Origin: CAVVEC01 sp963747105
GTDB lineage: Bacteria > Acidobacteriota > Terriglobia > Terriglobales > Acidobacteriaceae
DNA: 64,000 nucleotides
Direction of reading: 5' to 3'
NCBI GenBank assembly: GCA_963747105.1
Contig: CAVVEC010000008.1
Coordinates: 420,250 to 484,249 of the forward strand
A program made the position numbers and the translations under genes. Positions 8,369-18,773 of this stretch are shown in pieces. How positions within the stretch are numbered: the first letter of the stretch is position 1; each line of letters begins with the position of its first letter. The notes under the pieces were generated by a model. The model ran no database searches and was not told where the DNA came from. It worked only from the letters and a program-made list of their open reading frames with translations.

Positions 8369-8544
8369 AAATCTTGCATCCCTAACCTCGTTCCGTTCGA
8401 AGATACAAGATCTTGTTTCCCACTGGCCTTTCCTGCTGATTATCTGCACCCAGCGCATTGTCACGCGAAGTTGCCTTCGCGTAGCGTGGGATACTCAGAC
8501 CTTCCAGCATATAGCCAGATTTTACTAAGGCTAGCGAATCGTTA

Positions 8545-8589
<45 letters not shown>

Positions 8590-9355
8590 GTTCGAAGCTT
8601 CACCTTGCGGTTGACCTCTCCCTTTAACCTTCCGGCACCGGGCAGGCGTCAGCCCCTATACGTCGTTTTCGACTTTGCAGAGACCTGTGTTTTTGTTAAA
8701 CAGTCGCAGTGCGCATTTCTCTGCGGCCGCTTCGGGCTATAAACCCTACCGCGGCACCCCTTCTTCCGAAGTTACGGGGTTAATTTGCCGAGTTCCTTAA
8801 CAAGCGTTCTCACGAGCGCCTTTGGATATTCTCCTCGTCTACCTGTGTCGGTTTGAGGTACGGTTCCCTTACATTCTCCTTAGAGGTTTTTCTTGGCAGT
8901 GTGGAATCGGCAGCTTTCACCCATACGGGTTACTGCTTTGCGTCTCAGTGATAACTCCCCGGCGGATTTGCCTACCGGAGACACCTTACACGCATCGACC
9001 GTCATAGCCATAGGACGGCCTGCTTATCCTGCTGCGTCACCCCATCGTGATAACGAACACAAGGGAGGTCCGGAATGTTAACCGGATGTCCATCAGCTAC
9101 GCCTTTCGGCCTCGCCTTAGGGACCGCCTGACCCTGAGCGGATTAACCTTTCTCAGGAAACCTTAGACTTTCGGCGCGGAGGGTTCCCACCTCCGTTATC
9201 GCTACTTATGCCGGCAGGGTCTCTTCTCAACTGTCGACCAGTCTTTTCAGTCTGGCTTCAAACTGTTGGGAATGCTCTCCTACCACGCACGCTTGCGCGT
9301 GCATTCGCTGCTTCGGTACCAAGCTTGAGCCCCGTTATATTGTCGGCACCGGACC

Positions 9356-9424
<69 letters not shown>

Positions 9425-9501
9425 GGCGTTCCGACTTCCTTTTCCACTTAGCTTGGATTTGGGGACCTTAGCAGGCGATCTGGACTGTTTTCCTCTCGAC
9501 A

Positions 9502-9534
<33 letters not shown>

Positions 9535-9620
9535 TTGGTTGTTCAATGGCATTCTGAGTTTCGTTGGATTCTGTAAGCTGGAAAGCCCCATAGTCCATCG
9601 AGTACTTTACCACCACGACA

Positions 9621-9652
<32 letters not shown>

Positions 9653-9920
9653 GAGAGAACGAGCTATCACGGAATTTGATTAGCCTTTCACCCCTACCCT
9701 CAGCTCATCGGAGCTTTTTTCAACAAACACCCGTTCGGCCCTCCAGTAGGTTTTACCCTACTTTCAGCCTGGCCAAGGGTAGATCATCCCGCTTCGCGTC
9801 TATTCCTGCCAACTATGTCGCCCTATTAGGACTCGCTTTCGCTGCGGCTCGCTTTCGCTTAACCTTGCTGACAAGAATAACTAGCCGGCTCATTATGCAA
9901 TAGGCACGCGGTCAGACTTT

Positions 9921-10152
9921 CCACGCCCTTCTCAAGTCCATGCGAACAATTGAATATTGCGCAACTCTGTCATCCCGACCAAGTCGGATGATTCGCAATG
10001 CGAATCATCCGGCGCGTGGAGGGACCTGCTTTTGCTTATAGCAATCGAACAGCAGGTTCCTCGACTTCGTCTCGACATCCGGCCAGCGGATGTCGAAACT
10101 CCGCTCGGAATGACAAATTTTCAGTAGTTCGCTGAACTTCAGAAGGGCGTGG
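9921..10152 (-). other. Intervening sequence in 23S helix 25
   Basis: Perfect 12-bp arms CCACGCCCTTCT (9921-9932) and AGAAGGGCGTGG (10141-10152) extend helix 25 (E. coli about 533-560), a site known to carry RNase III-excised intervening sequences in other bacteria. No intron core is visible, so the loop is probably excised without ligation or retained as an expansion. Confidence 0.8.
9968..10115. repeat. Class C dispersed repeat inside the 23S intervening sequence
   Basis: Bounded by TGTCATCCCG and CGGAATGACA. Contains the CAGGTTCCTCGACTTCGTCT core that recurs in intergenic regions (10915, 17294, 29528, 61213). Confidence 0.8.
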
Positions 10153-10675
10153 CATAGTCCTCCCACCGTTTGTAGGCACACGGTTTCAGGTACTATTTCA
10201 CTCCCCTCGCAGGGGTTCTTTTCGCCTTTCCCTCACGGTACTGGTTCACTATCGGTCAGAAGCTAGTATTTAGCCTTACGGAATGGTCTCCGTAGCTTCC
10301 CACAGGGTTTCTCGTGCCCCGCGGTACTCAGGTATCGGCTTCGAGTCCAGTTCGTTTTCGCCTACGTGGCTATCACACTCTATGGCCCCGCTTTCCAGCG
10401 GGCTTCGACTAACGACTGGATTGGTAACTCTACTGTTGCCGACCCTACAACCCCAGTAACACCCGAGGGTGGTACTGGTTTAGGCTGTTGCGATTTCGCT
10501 CGCCACTACTTTCGCAATCGAGGTTTCTTTCTCTTCCTCCAGGTACTGAGATGGTTCACTTCCCTGGGTTCGCTCGTGCCCGACTATGGATTCATCGGGC
10601 CGTACGGAGGTTTTACCCCCGTGGGTTTCCCCATTCGGAAATCCCCGGATCAATGCCTGCTTGCGGCTCCCCGAG

Positions 10676-10708
<33 letters not shown>

Positions 10709-10743
10709 GCTTCTGCCAAGGCATCCACCATGCGCCCTTAGTA

Positions 10744-10765
10744 GCTTGACCATAAAATTTACTCG
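10744..10765 (-). other. 23S processing stem, 5' arm
   Basis: 22-nt perfect complement of 7049-7070, spanning the 23S 5' end. Confidence 0.85.
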
Positions 10766-10914
10766 ACACACGGGGCGGCTTCGCCGCCAGCTACTAGCTT
10801 TTAGCTACTAGCTTTTGGCCTGCCCCCCCCACGCGCCGCGCAAACTCTATGGGCCTAGATCCTGCTCATCGCACGCCTAGACGCTTCCACCTTCCCCTTC
10901 ATCCCATTTCGCCA

Positions 10915-11053
10915 TGTCATCCTGAGGCGGCCCCGAGCCGCGCAAAGCGCGGTGAGGGCAACGAAGGATCTATGCAACCTGGCCTGCGCCAAGTACACAG
11001 ATTCTTCGCTCGTTCTCGCCGCTAACCGCGGCTACGAACGGCTCAGAATGACA
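10915..11053. repeat. Class C dispersed repeat in the tRNA-Ala - 23S spacer
   Basis: Runs from TGTCATCCTGAG to GCTCAGAATGACA, with the internal GAAGGATCT and ATTCTTCGCTCG segments of the family. It lies within the transcribed spacer. Confidence 0.75.
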
Positions 11054-11471
11054 AATCTCAAGGGGATGTCGAAAGAAAACGACTGCGTCTTACGTACACC
11101 AGCAGGCTTCTCTCAGGCACTCATAAAAATTTACACGCCTTGTAATTTGCCCAATCTATTCAGTTGTCAAATATCGTCCTCGCCAGCTTGCACTGGCTGC
11201 CCGCCTAGGCGGGTATGGATTTGGTTTCTAGCTCCTAGCCACTAGCTTCTCGCTAAACCGATTTTGATTTAGCCAGAAGCTAGCAGCTAGAAGCGTCTTT
11301 TCCAACCCAATGTTCGGCGCCAAGCGACTTTCTTGAACCGTGATACGGAATCGGTTGTCGCATTGGCGCCCAACATTGGATTGAGTAGCTCGTAGTTGGT
11401 AGCTAGTAGCTAGGAAACTCCACGCTCTCGGATTCCTAGCTACTAGCGACTCGCTACCAGCTACTGAATCT

Positions 11472-11547
11472 TGGTGGAGCTGACCGGGATCGAACCGGTG
11501 GCCTCCTGGTTGCAAACCAGGCGCTCTCCCAGCTGAGCTACAGCCCC
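11472..11547 (-). tRNA. tRNA-Ala (anticodon TGC)
   Basis: 76 nt, starts GGGGCTGTAGCTCAG, anticodon loop TTTGCAA, T-arm GGTTCGATCCC, encoded CCA end. Usual position in the rrn spacer. Confidence 0.97.
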
Positions 11548-11625
11548 ATCCCGAGTCGCCTAGTAGCTAGTAGTCAGTCGCTAGGAAACCCTAGCTACTA
11601 GCCACTCGCTACCAGCTACTGATCT

Positions 11626-11702
11626 TGGTGGGCCTGGGAAGAATTGAACTTCCGACCTCACCCTTATCAGGGGTGCGCTCTAGCCAACTGAGCTACAGGC
11701 CC
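11626..11702 (-). tRNA. tRNA-Ile (anticodon GAT)
   Basis: 77 nt, starts GGGCCTGTAGCTCAGTTGG, anticodon loop CTGATAA, T-arm GTTCAATTC, encoded CCA end. Precedes tRNA-Ala in the transcript. Confidence 0.97.
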
Positions 11703-12136
11703 GGTTTCTCACCGAAAAATCCCGGAGCCTATACAACGACTCATGGCTCCTAGCCGCTAGCTTCTAGCCAAACCACCTCTGTGATTTAGCTAGGAGCTAG
11801 AAGCTAGTAGCCAGAAGCTCATTTTTTTCGAGGACAAGGTTGAACGTGCAACCGGGCTAAGCCCAGTCGGACCATCATGCAAAATGACTCGAGAAAGAGA
11901 GATCCGAACGTTTGCGCTCTCAGCCATCAGCTTTCAGCTCAGAAGAAGCAGCCCCTAGCTTCCGGCCACTAGCTAAACCACTTTGGATTTAGCTAGCCGC
12001 TAAAAGCTAGCAGCTAATTTCTGAAAGCTGACAGCTGACGGCTGAAAGCTATTCCCATTTCCATTTACAGGTGCGAAACAGAAACAGGGTACATGGCAAC
12101 CTCATTGGCCGAAGCCAATGTGCCATGACGTTCTCT

Positions 12137-13660
<1,524 letters not shown>

Positions 13661-13831
13661 GAACCTGTTGTCTGCCGACGGGTAGTTGGCAGACTGCCAT
13701 CGCCGTCGCTCGAAAGGACGGGATGGCGCTGCTCGCGACCCCTCCGAAGAGAAGCTGCGGGCAGTCTATCTTGTGAGATCGCTCGGATTTTCGCCCGAGC
13801 CATTCCTCTCACGACTGGCACGTTCAACCTA

Positions 13832-13844
13832 GTTGTCAAAGACC
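13832..13844 (-). promoter_or_regulatory. boxA-like rrn antitermination element
   Basis: GGTCTTTGACAAC on the minus strand, about 170 nt upstream of 16S, resembles the TGCTCTTTAACA boxA of rrn leaders. Confidence 0.5.
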
Positions 13845-13928
13845 GAATCGCCTTCCGCCTGAGCGGTGGGAATTCAGTCCAGAGCAGAGGCACACAAGTG
13901 CGTCCCTGCCTGTCCTCGAAACCTTGTA

Positions 13929-13958
13929 AAGTTACTAGCCCTGCGGCTCGCCTGTCAA
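13929..13958 (-). promoter_or_regulatory. Candidate rRNA operon promoter
   Basis: On the minus strand TTGACA (13953-13958), an 18-nt spacer, then TAACTT (13929-13934); a consensus -35 with a weak -10, placed upstream of the boxA-like element. Confidence 0.45.
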
Positions 13959-13959
13959 C

Positions 13960-14604
13960 CCACTGTGCCCACAGGATTTCCACTGCTTATGCACATGGGG
14001 GCCACTAGCTTGCGTAGCGCGGACGCCCACGTCCGCTGACTTTCGGCGCGCAACAGAACGCGTCTTCCGCACGCTCCAATGCCACATTTTCGGCACGAGC
14101 CGACACGGAAGACTCTGAATTCGTTAAAGATCCAATGGAGGTTCTTGCGAAATTCGTCGGACAAGAGTGTCCGACCCACACGCTTAAACCCTTCGAGGTG
14201 CTCTCGCCCCGAATACGACCCCGTGGCCGGGGATTTCAGGATTTCAACCTGTTTACTATTCGATGCCGGACGAGCGCCAAGAGATTCGGATAAAACGCCC
14301 GGCTAGCCACACTATGCTCTCGACGTTCTATTCTTATACCACTTCCCCCCGATGGACGCAAGGACTTGTTTAGGGAGTTGGGTCGTTTCGCGGCGGAACG
14401 GGCACGACCACGTTAGGGGCGGACGCCCTCGGGTTTGCTCGTGTAGGGACGGGTCTCTGACGAGCCTGCGCCGTTTTGCCGAAGCCCCGAGCGGAGTCGA
14501 GGGGGAAGTCGAGGTGTCCGCCACCCACGCGGTCCTGGGTCGCGGTTAGTGACTTACAATTAATATGTCTCAGGAGCTAATTAGTTCGAGTTGAGGTTCT
14601 CGCC
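13960..14604. other. rrn upstream region without a recognised gene
   Basis: Between the rrn promoter and the helicase gene I see no convincing coding sequence. It holds a REP-like GTCGGACAAGAGTGTCCGAC palindrome (14156-14175) and other GC-rich inverted repeats. ACTTACAATTAATATG just before 14570 may contain the helicase promoter. Confidence 0.5.
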
Positions 14605-17145
14605 ATGAGTGGTCCCCCGAAATTCAAGCAGGTAAGAACGGTTGCCGCCTACGATAACCCGGAGCAGCTATTCTACGCGCTCTCCGGGAGGGCCAAATCA
14701 CACGCCTACCTTCGCGGCCCGCAACAGGACGTATTGCGCGAATATGTCGCCCACTCTGAGGACAGCGACCTCGCGTTCGAGCTTCCGACTGGAACAGGAA
14801 AGACGACGGTTGGACTAGTAATTGCCGACTGGAAGCGCCGGGAAGGAATGCGTTGTGCATACCTCGCTCTTACAAACCAGCTAGCAGGGCAAGTGCTCGC
14901 TGAGGGGGATCGCCTGGGCATTGAGTGTGCCGATCTACGCGGCAGGAAGGGGGAGAGGGATCCGGCGGAGGAAGGTCGGTTTCTTACAAGTGCCGCAACA
15001 GGGGTCTCCGTTTACTCGAACCTGTTTAACGTTAAGCCAGTCATCAATGGCTGCGACTTTCTGATCTTCGATGATGCGCATGGTGGAGAACAGTATGTCT
15101 CCGGCATGTGGACCCTCTCAATCGACACGGAAAAGATGCCAGACCTCTACAACGAAGTTCTGATTGCACTAAAGCCGGTCCTCTCAGAGTCGCAGAGCCG
15201 GTCATTGCTGGACCGTTCAGCCGGTTCCGTCGAGCTGGCGGACGTATGGAGCGATACGCGGGTCTGGCCGAAGCTGGCAGGAGTCCTCGAAGATGGCACG
15301 AAGAACACCGATCTCGCGTATGCGTGGTGGAAGATCCGAGATCGGCTTCACTCATGCCTAGTTCTCCTGTCCTCTTACGAGATCGCTATAAGACCATACG
15401 TTGCGCCGACGCACACACATGAGCCATTTGTAGCCGCGAGCCAGCGCGTCTACATGTCTGCGACGCTGGGAGGTGAGAGCGACCTGCAAAGAGCGTACGG
15501 GATCCAGAAGCTCGCGATCGTCCGCGCCCAAGGAGCCCAATGGGGTAAGCGCTACGTTTTCATCCCGCAGCTCTACACCGATCAAGGGACGTCGGTCCAG
15601 ATATTTGCTTCTGTCTGGAATCGAATGAAGACCCGCAGAGCAGTACTTCTGGCGCCGTCTGATCGCTCCATGAACCGAGCGTTCGACGTACTTAGCAGAG
15701 ACATGTCTCCCGCGCCCGCGCGAATGCTTGCGGCCGATATTACCGACAGCCTCGACGGGTTTACCTCAGGTTCCGATGTGGTGCTAACGTTGGCTGGCAG
15801 ATACGACGGGCTTGACCTGCCCGATGAGCACTGCCGCCTTCTCCTGCTAGTGGGCTCGCCGGCGGCGACGAACAGCCTCGAGCGACATCTGAGCGACAAG
15901 TGGAAAATGGGCCCCGTTCTTCGAGGCCGCGAGCGCACGCGCTTGATACAAGGGATGGGCAGGGCAACCCGAAACGCGGCTGACTTTGCAGTCATCTTTT
16001 GGATGGGTCAGGCATTGGTGAACGCGAGCACCAACAAAGACCTTCTCGCGGGAATGCCTAGCGAGCTATCCGCCGAGATTCGTTGGGGCGCGCAGCAGTC
16101 GCAACTCGGAGAAGAGGGTCACGGACCGCTGGCGGAGATGATCCTGACACTGCTGGAGAGCGCGGCTTACAGGGAGGAGGCAAACGCACAGATCGCGACC
16201 ATGAGTAGGTCACAGAATACCCAAGGCCTCCCGGACTACGAGCAAACGGGTGCGCGAGAGGTTCGCTTTTCGCGTGCTATGTGGGACGAGGACTACCAAG
16301 ACGCTCTGCAGACGGCGCGGGAGATTGCCGACCACCTCAACAGTCCGGCCCTTGCTGGCTACCGGGCATGGTGGCTGTACCTTGCAAGCGTTGCCGCTGC
16401 GCTGCTGAAGCAGCCGATGCCGGCGGCAGACTCGCTGGGCCGAGCGGCGAACTGCAAGGTCAACACAGGGTGGTTGAAAAGAGTAATTCAGCAAAGGCGG
16501 TTATTAATGCCGACTGAGGGCAGAGCCTCGTCGACAACCTCGAACTCGGAAGGCATCTGGGATACGATCACAAATTGGGGCTGGGCAGGACCGGCTTTTG
16601 CGCAGAAATTGCGCGAGATGGGCAACCTAGTGCAAGCAACAGAGTACAAGCGATTTCACGAGGGTTGTGACCTGCTCGGCTCGGCCCTTGGTGCCGAGGT
16701 GACGAGAACCACGGAGCCCGGGGCTCCGGACGTCGTCTGGTCCTTTGAGGGTGATGAACATCTCACGATAGAAGCCAAGACAGAGAAAGACTCTGAGGAG
16801 ATTTCCAAACGCGACGCCCTGGAGGCTCGGGGGCACGCTGACTGGGTGAGATCGAAGTTATGCAGCGGTAACAAAGAAGCCAGTATACGCACGCTGATCG
16901 TGGCTCCAACACCCAAGCTGCACAGTCTCGCTGCTCCATTTGTCTCCGGTCTCTGGTACGTGGCCCCGGGAGACCTCATCGCAATTGCACAGACGGTAAC
17001 AGAAGTCCTGCCGACACTCCGTGCGCGGTTCGCTGGACGAGACTTCGCCGAGGCCGTGGACGAATTCTCTTATGAATTGATCAAAAACGGATTGGATCTT
17101 GAGTCGATTAAGAGGAAGCTCCTTACGCATTCTTTAGCTGGTTAG
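14605..17145 (+). CDS. DEAD/DEAH-type helicase fused to a C-terminal PD-(D/E)xK nuclease
   Basis: 846 aa; ATG preceded by GAGTTGAGG. Helicase motifs in order: LRGPQQD (36-42), Walker A PTGTGKTT (61-68), Ia LALTNQLAG (about 87-95), Walker B-type FDDAHGG (155-161), III YMSATLGG, V GRYDGLDLP, VI QGMGRATR (449-456), so superfamily 2. After a helical linker the C-terminus carries GAPDVVW (P708-D709) and IEAKTE (E723-x-K725), the PD-(D/E)xK nuclease core. No methylase or second subunit is adjacent. The domain pairing fits a one-gene anti-phage nuclease-helicase. Function is inferred; a repair enzyme is the alternative. The gene stands alone between rrn and a repeat field. Confidence 0.85.
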   Translation: MSGPPKFKQVRTVAAYDNPEQLFYALSGRAKSHAYLRGPQQDVLREYVAHSEDSDLAFELPTGTGKTTVGLVIADWKRREGMRCAYLALTNQLAGQVLAEGDRLGIECADLRGRKGERDPAEEGRFLTSAATGVSVYSNLFNVKPVINGCDFLIFDDAHGGEQYVSGMWTLSIDTEKMPDLYNEVLIALKPVLSESQSRSLLDRSAGSVELADVWSDTRVWPKLAGVLEDGTKNTDLAYAWWKIRDRLHSCLVLLSSYEIAIRPYVAPTHTHEPFVAASQRVYMSATLGGESDLQRAYGIQKLAIVRAQGAQWGKRYVFIPQLYTDQGTSVQIFASVWNRMKTRRAVLLAPSDRSMNRAFDVLSRDMSPAPARMLAADITDSLDGFTSGSDVVLTLAGRYDGLDLPDEHCRLLLLVGSPAATNSLERHLSDKWKMGPVLRGRERTRLIQGMGRATRNAADFAVIFWMGQALVNASTNKDLLAGMPSELSAEIRWGAQQSQLGEEGHGPLAEMILTLLESAAYREEANAQIATMSRSQNTQGLPDYEQTGAREVRFSRAMWDEDYQDALQTAREIADHLNSPALAGYRAWWLYLASVAAALLKQPMPAADSLGRAANCKVNTGWLKRVIQQRRLLMPTEGRASSTTSNSEGIWDTITNWGWAGPAFAQKLREMGNLVQATEYKRFHEGCDLLGSALGAEVTRTTEPGAPDVVWSFEGDEHLTIEAKTEKDSEEISKRDALEARGHADWVRSKLCSGNKEASIRTLIVAPTPKLHSLAAPFVSGLWYVAPGDLIAIAQTVTEVLPTLRARFAGRDFAEAVDEFSYELIKNGLDLESIKRKLLTHSLAG

Positions 17146-17400
17146 AATGGCGTGTAGGTCGGGGATACCTCATTCGGTTCTTCCCCTGATCCTCAGCGTC
17201 GCGCGGGGCAGCCTGTCGGCGACGTTAGATCGATAGTTTGACGCGGCCCTGAAGGGCCGCGCCACCACGTGAAGGGGAAGGCCGCGCCACAAGAAAAGCA
17301 GGTCCCTCGACTCCGTGTGATCTTGCGCGAGCGCAAGATCACACTCCGCTCGGGATGACAGGGTTAGAGAGCTTATTGGCACCGCGAAGCGTAGGGCCCC

Positions 17401-17568
17401 CGCGCTGGCGCGGCTGTGCGTCGAGATTCGTGCTGGATCGGCATGGCTGAAGCTGTGCCCTTCCCAAGATCTACGCGGGCGAGGGAGAGTGCGCCACTAC
17501 CGCCCTGTAGAGTTGCCCGAGTGAACCCAAAGATGTCCGGTTCGGGATGGCGGATCGTCGTCTTAACT
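17401..17568. repeat. 168-bp direct repeat, copy 1
   Basis: Runs from CGCGCTGGCGCGGCTG to GGCGGATCGTCGTCTTAACT. The copy at 17748-17915 has the same length and order with scattered substitutions. Confidence 0.8.
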
Positions 17569-17747
17569 GGACAGGAGTGTCCGCGCCACGCGAAAAACAG
17601 ATTCCTCGACACATCCTCGCTACGCGAGCGTGGCTACGGACGGCTCGGAATGACAATGAATAAGAATGCTTTTTCGGAGTGGGTAAAGTCGTGCCCTAAC
17701 ACGGCGCGCTGCACTCTTCCCACGTTTCGAAAAAAATGTGGGGCACG

Positions 17748-17915
17748 CGCGCTGGCGCGGCCGTGGGTCGAGATTCGCGCTGGATCGGCATGGCTGAAGC
17801 CATGCCCTCCCCAAATCTTTCGCGGGCGAGGGAGACCGGGCCACTATCGCTCGGTAGAGCTGCCCGAGTGAACCCAAAGATGTCCGGTTCGGGATGGCGG
17901 ATCGTTGTCTTAACT
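17748..17915. repeat. 168-bp direct repeat, copy 2
   Basis: Same orientation as 17401-17568. Shares GGATCGGCATGGCTGAAGC and CCCAAAGATGTCCGGTTCGG; a class C-type segment lies between the two copies. Confidence 0.8.
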
Positions 17916-18102
17916 TCCCCACCCTAACGTCGCAAAGAACGCTCCGTTAGGATGGGGCACCCGCTGTCCCCACGTGAGAAGATTCGCAGAAAACAGATTC
18001 CTCAAGGCCATTCGGCTCACTTTCGGTGGCGGGGTGGCGGCGATCGCAGGGCTGTGGTCGCCGCCCACCACCTTAACGTCCGCCGTTCAGACCAAAACGA
18101 CG

Positions 18103-18447
18103 CTATGGCTTAATGACGATCTCCGAATCCAGCATGATCTTCTCGCCGACCCAGATTTCGTATTTGTAATGTTCGGGGTGTCCCCGGACTGGCGACTCGT
18201 AAGAACACCGCTCGCACGCCTCGGCTTTCGCCAGCGGCGGTCCGGACAAAGCACAGTCGTTGGCAGGCACATGAAACTCATGGGCGTGAAATGGAGTGCG
18301 TTTGTGGAAGCGCACGCTGTAGTTCACATTGTCTTCCGAAACCCATTCGACCTCGTCCTTGTTGCGCTTGCTCAGTACCACGACTTCTCGATCGACAAGC
18401 TTCTTTGCTGTATGGATCCGGATTTGAACCGCGGTTACTGTGGTCAT
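18103..18447 (-). CDS. Hypothetical small protein, possibly cupredoxin-like
   Basis: 114 aa from the ATG 8 nt after a perfect AGGAGG; the GTG six bases upstream would be too close. The sequence is mostly beta-type (VEWVSEDNVNYSVRF, YKYEIWVGEKIMLD), with paired cysteines in EACERCSYE and several histidines (FHAHEFHV, GHPEHY). The pattern recalls short cupredoxin-like or metal-binding beta-sandwiches, but no full copper-site motif is clear. No signal peptide. 18448-18773 upstream holds no gene I can support. Confidence 0.6.
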   Translation of the reverse strand: MTTVTAVQIRIHTAKKLVDREVVVLSKRNKDEVEWVSEDNVNYSVRFHKRTPFHAHEFHVPANDCALSGPPLAKAEACERCSYESPVRGHPEHYKYEIWVGEKIMLDSEIVIKP

Positions 18448-18773
18448 GATCACGACCTCCTAATGGGGATGACTCACTACTCGATGTTCACTTGCTCACG
18501 CTCAGATTGATTCGCGTATACACGCTTCAGGGCTTGATGACGATCGCTGAAGGTATCGGTGCTCTGAGGCACTGCCCATGGTGAACACCAGCGATTGCCC
18601 GTCAGAATGACGCTCGGGAGGAAACCCCGCGTGTCTCCGAGTCGCTTCGACTTGGTCTGACGGGGCCGATAGTTAATTTGTAAACTTTTGCAGTTTAAAA
18701 GCTATTCCGGTTGGGTGGGTCTGGCAAGGAGAATTGTCACTGTTGCGTGTGACGTGAGTTTCGCACACGCACC

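Larger units (their letters stand above)
8032..8544 (-). ncRNA. Group I self-splicing intron in 23S, insertion site L1931
   Basis: The exons join as CGGTCCTAAGGT|AGCGAAATTCC, i.e. after E. coli U1931. The group I core can be drawn by pairing. P1: exon CTAAGGU with guide GCCUUAG (8525-8531), with the splice-site U-G wobble. P3: ATCTGGC (8514-8520) with GCCAGAT (8256-8262). P4: CAGCAGGA (8431-8438) with TCCTGCTG (8282-8289). P7: GACTAT (8265-8270) with ATAGTC (8227-8232). P8: TCCAA/TTGGA (8251-8255, 8239-8243). J8/7 reads AAAGAT. The intron ends in G at 8032 (omega G). No homing endonuclease frame is present. Two REP-type sequences occupy peripheral loops. Confidence 0.93.
10787..12055. repeat. 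AGCTA-type iterated repeats throughout the 16S-23S spacer
   Basis: Blocks of alternating TAGCTACTAGC / TAGCTAGAAGC / AGCTGAAAGCTGA units at about 10787-10820, 11225-11302, 11383-11465, 11555-11624, 11736-11820 and 11925-12050, between 23S, the two tRNAs and 16S. Neighbouring blocks are partly complementary and could fold as long hairpins around each RNA. Confidence 0.7.
17146..17980. other. Repeat field without genes
   Basis: About 830 bp of dispersed repeats: a class C repeat (17294-17360), class A-like palindromes, and a pair of 168-bp direct repeats. Reading frames predicted here are low-complexity repeat translations, so I call no gene. Confidence 0.65.

Noticed and set aside
8032..8544. 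A homing endonuclease gene inside the 23S intron
   Set aside because: The intron is only 513 nt and no frame has LAGLIDADG, GIY-YIG or HNH motifs; the frame at 7955-8275 crosses the splice site and is repeat-derived.
9921..10152. Second intron in 23S
   Set aside because: No P3, P4 or P7 pairing can be drawn; only a closing stem, so it is an intervening sequence.
10787..12055. CRISPR-like array in the rrn spacer
   Set aside because: Units are short, variable and palindromic with no unique spacers of constant length, and no cas genes are present.
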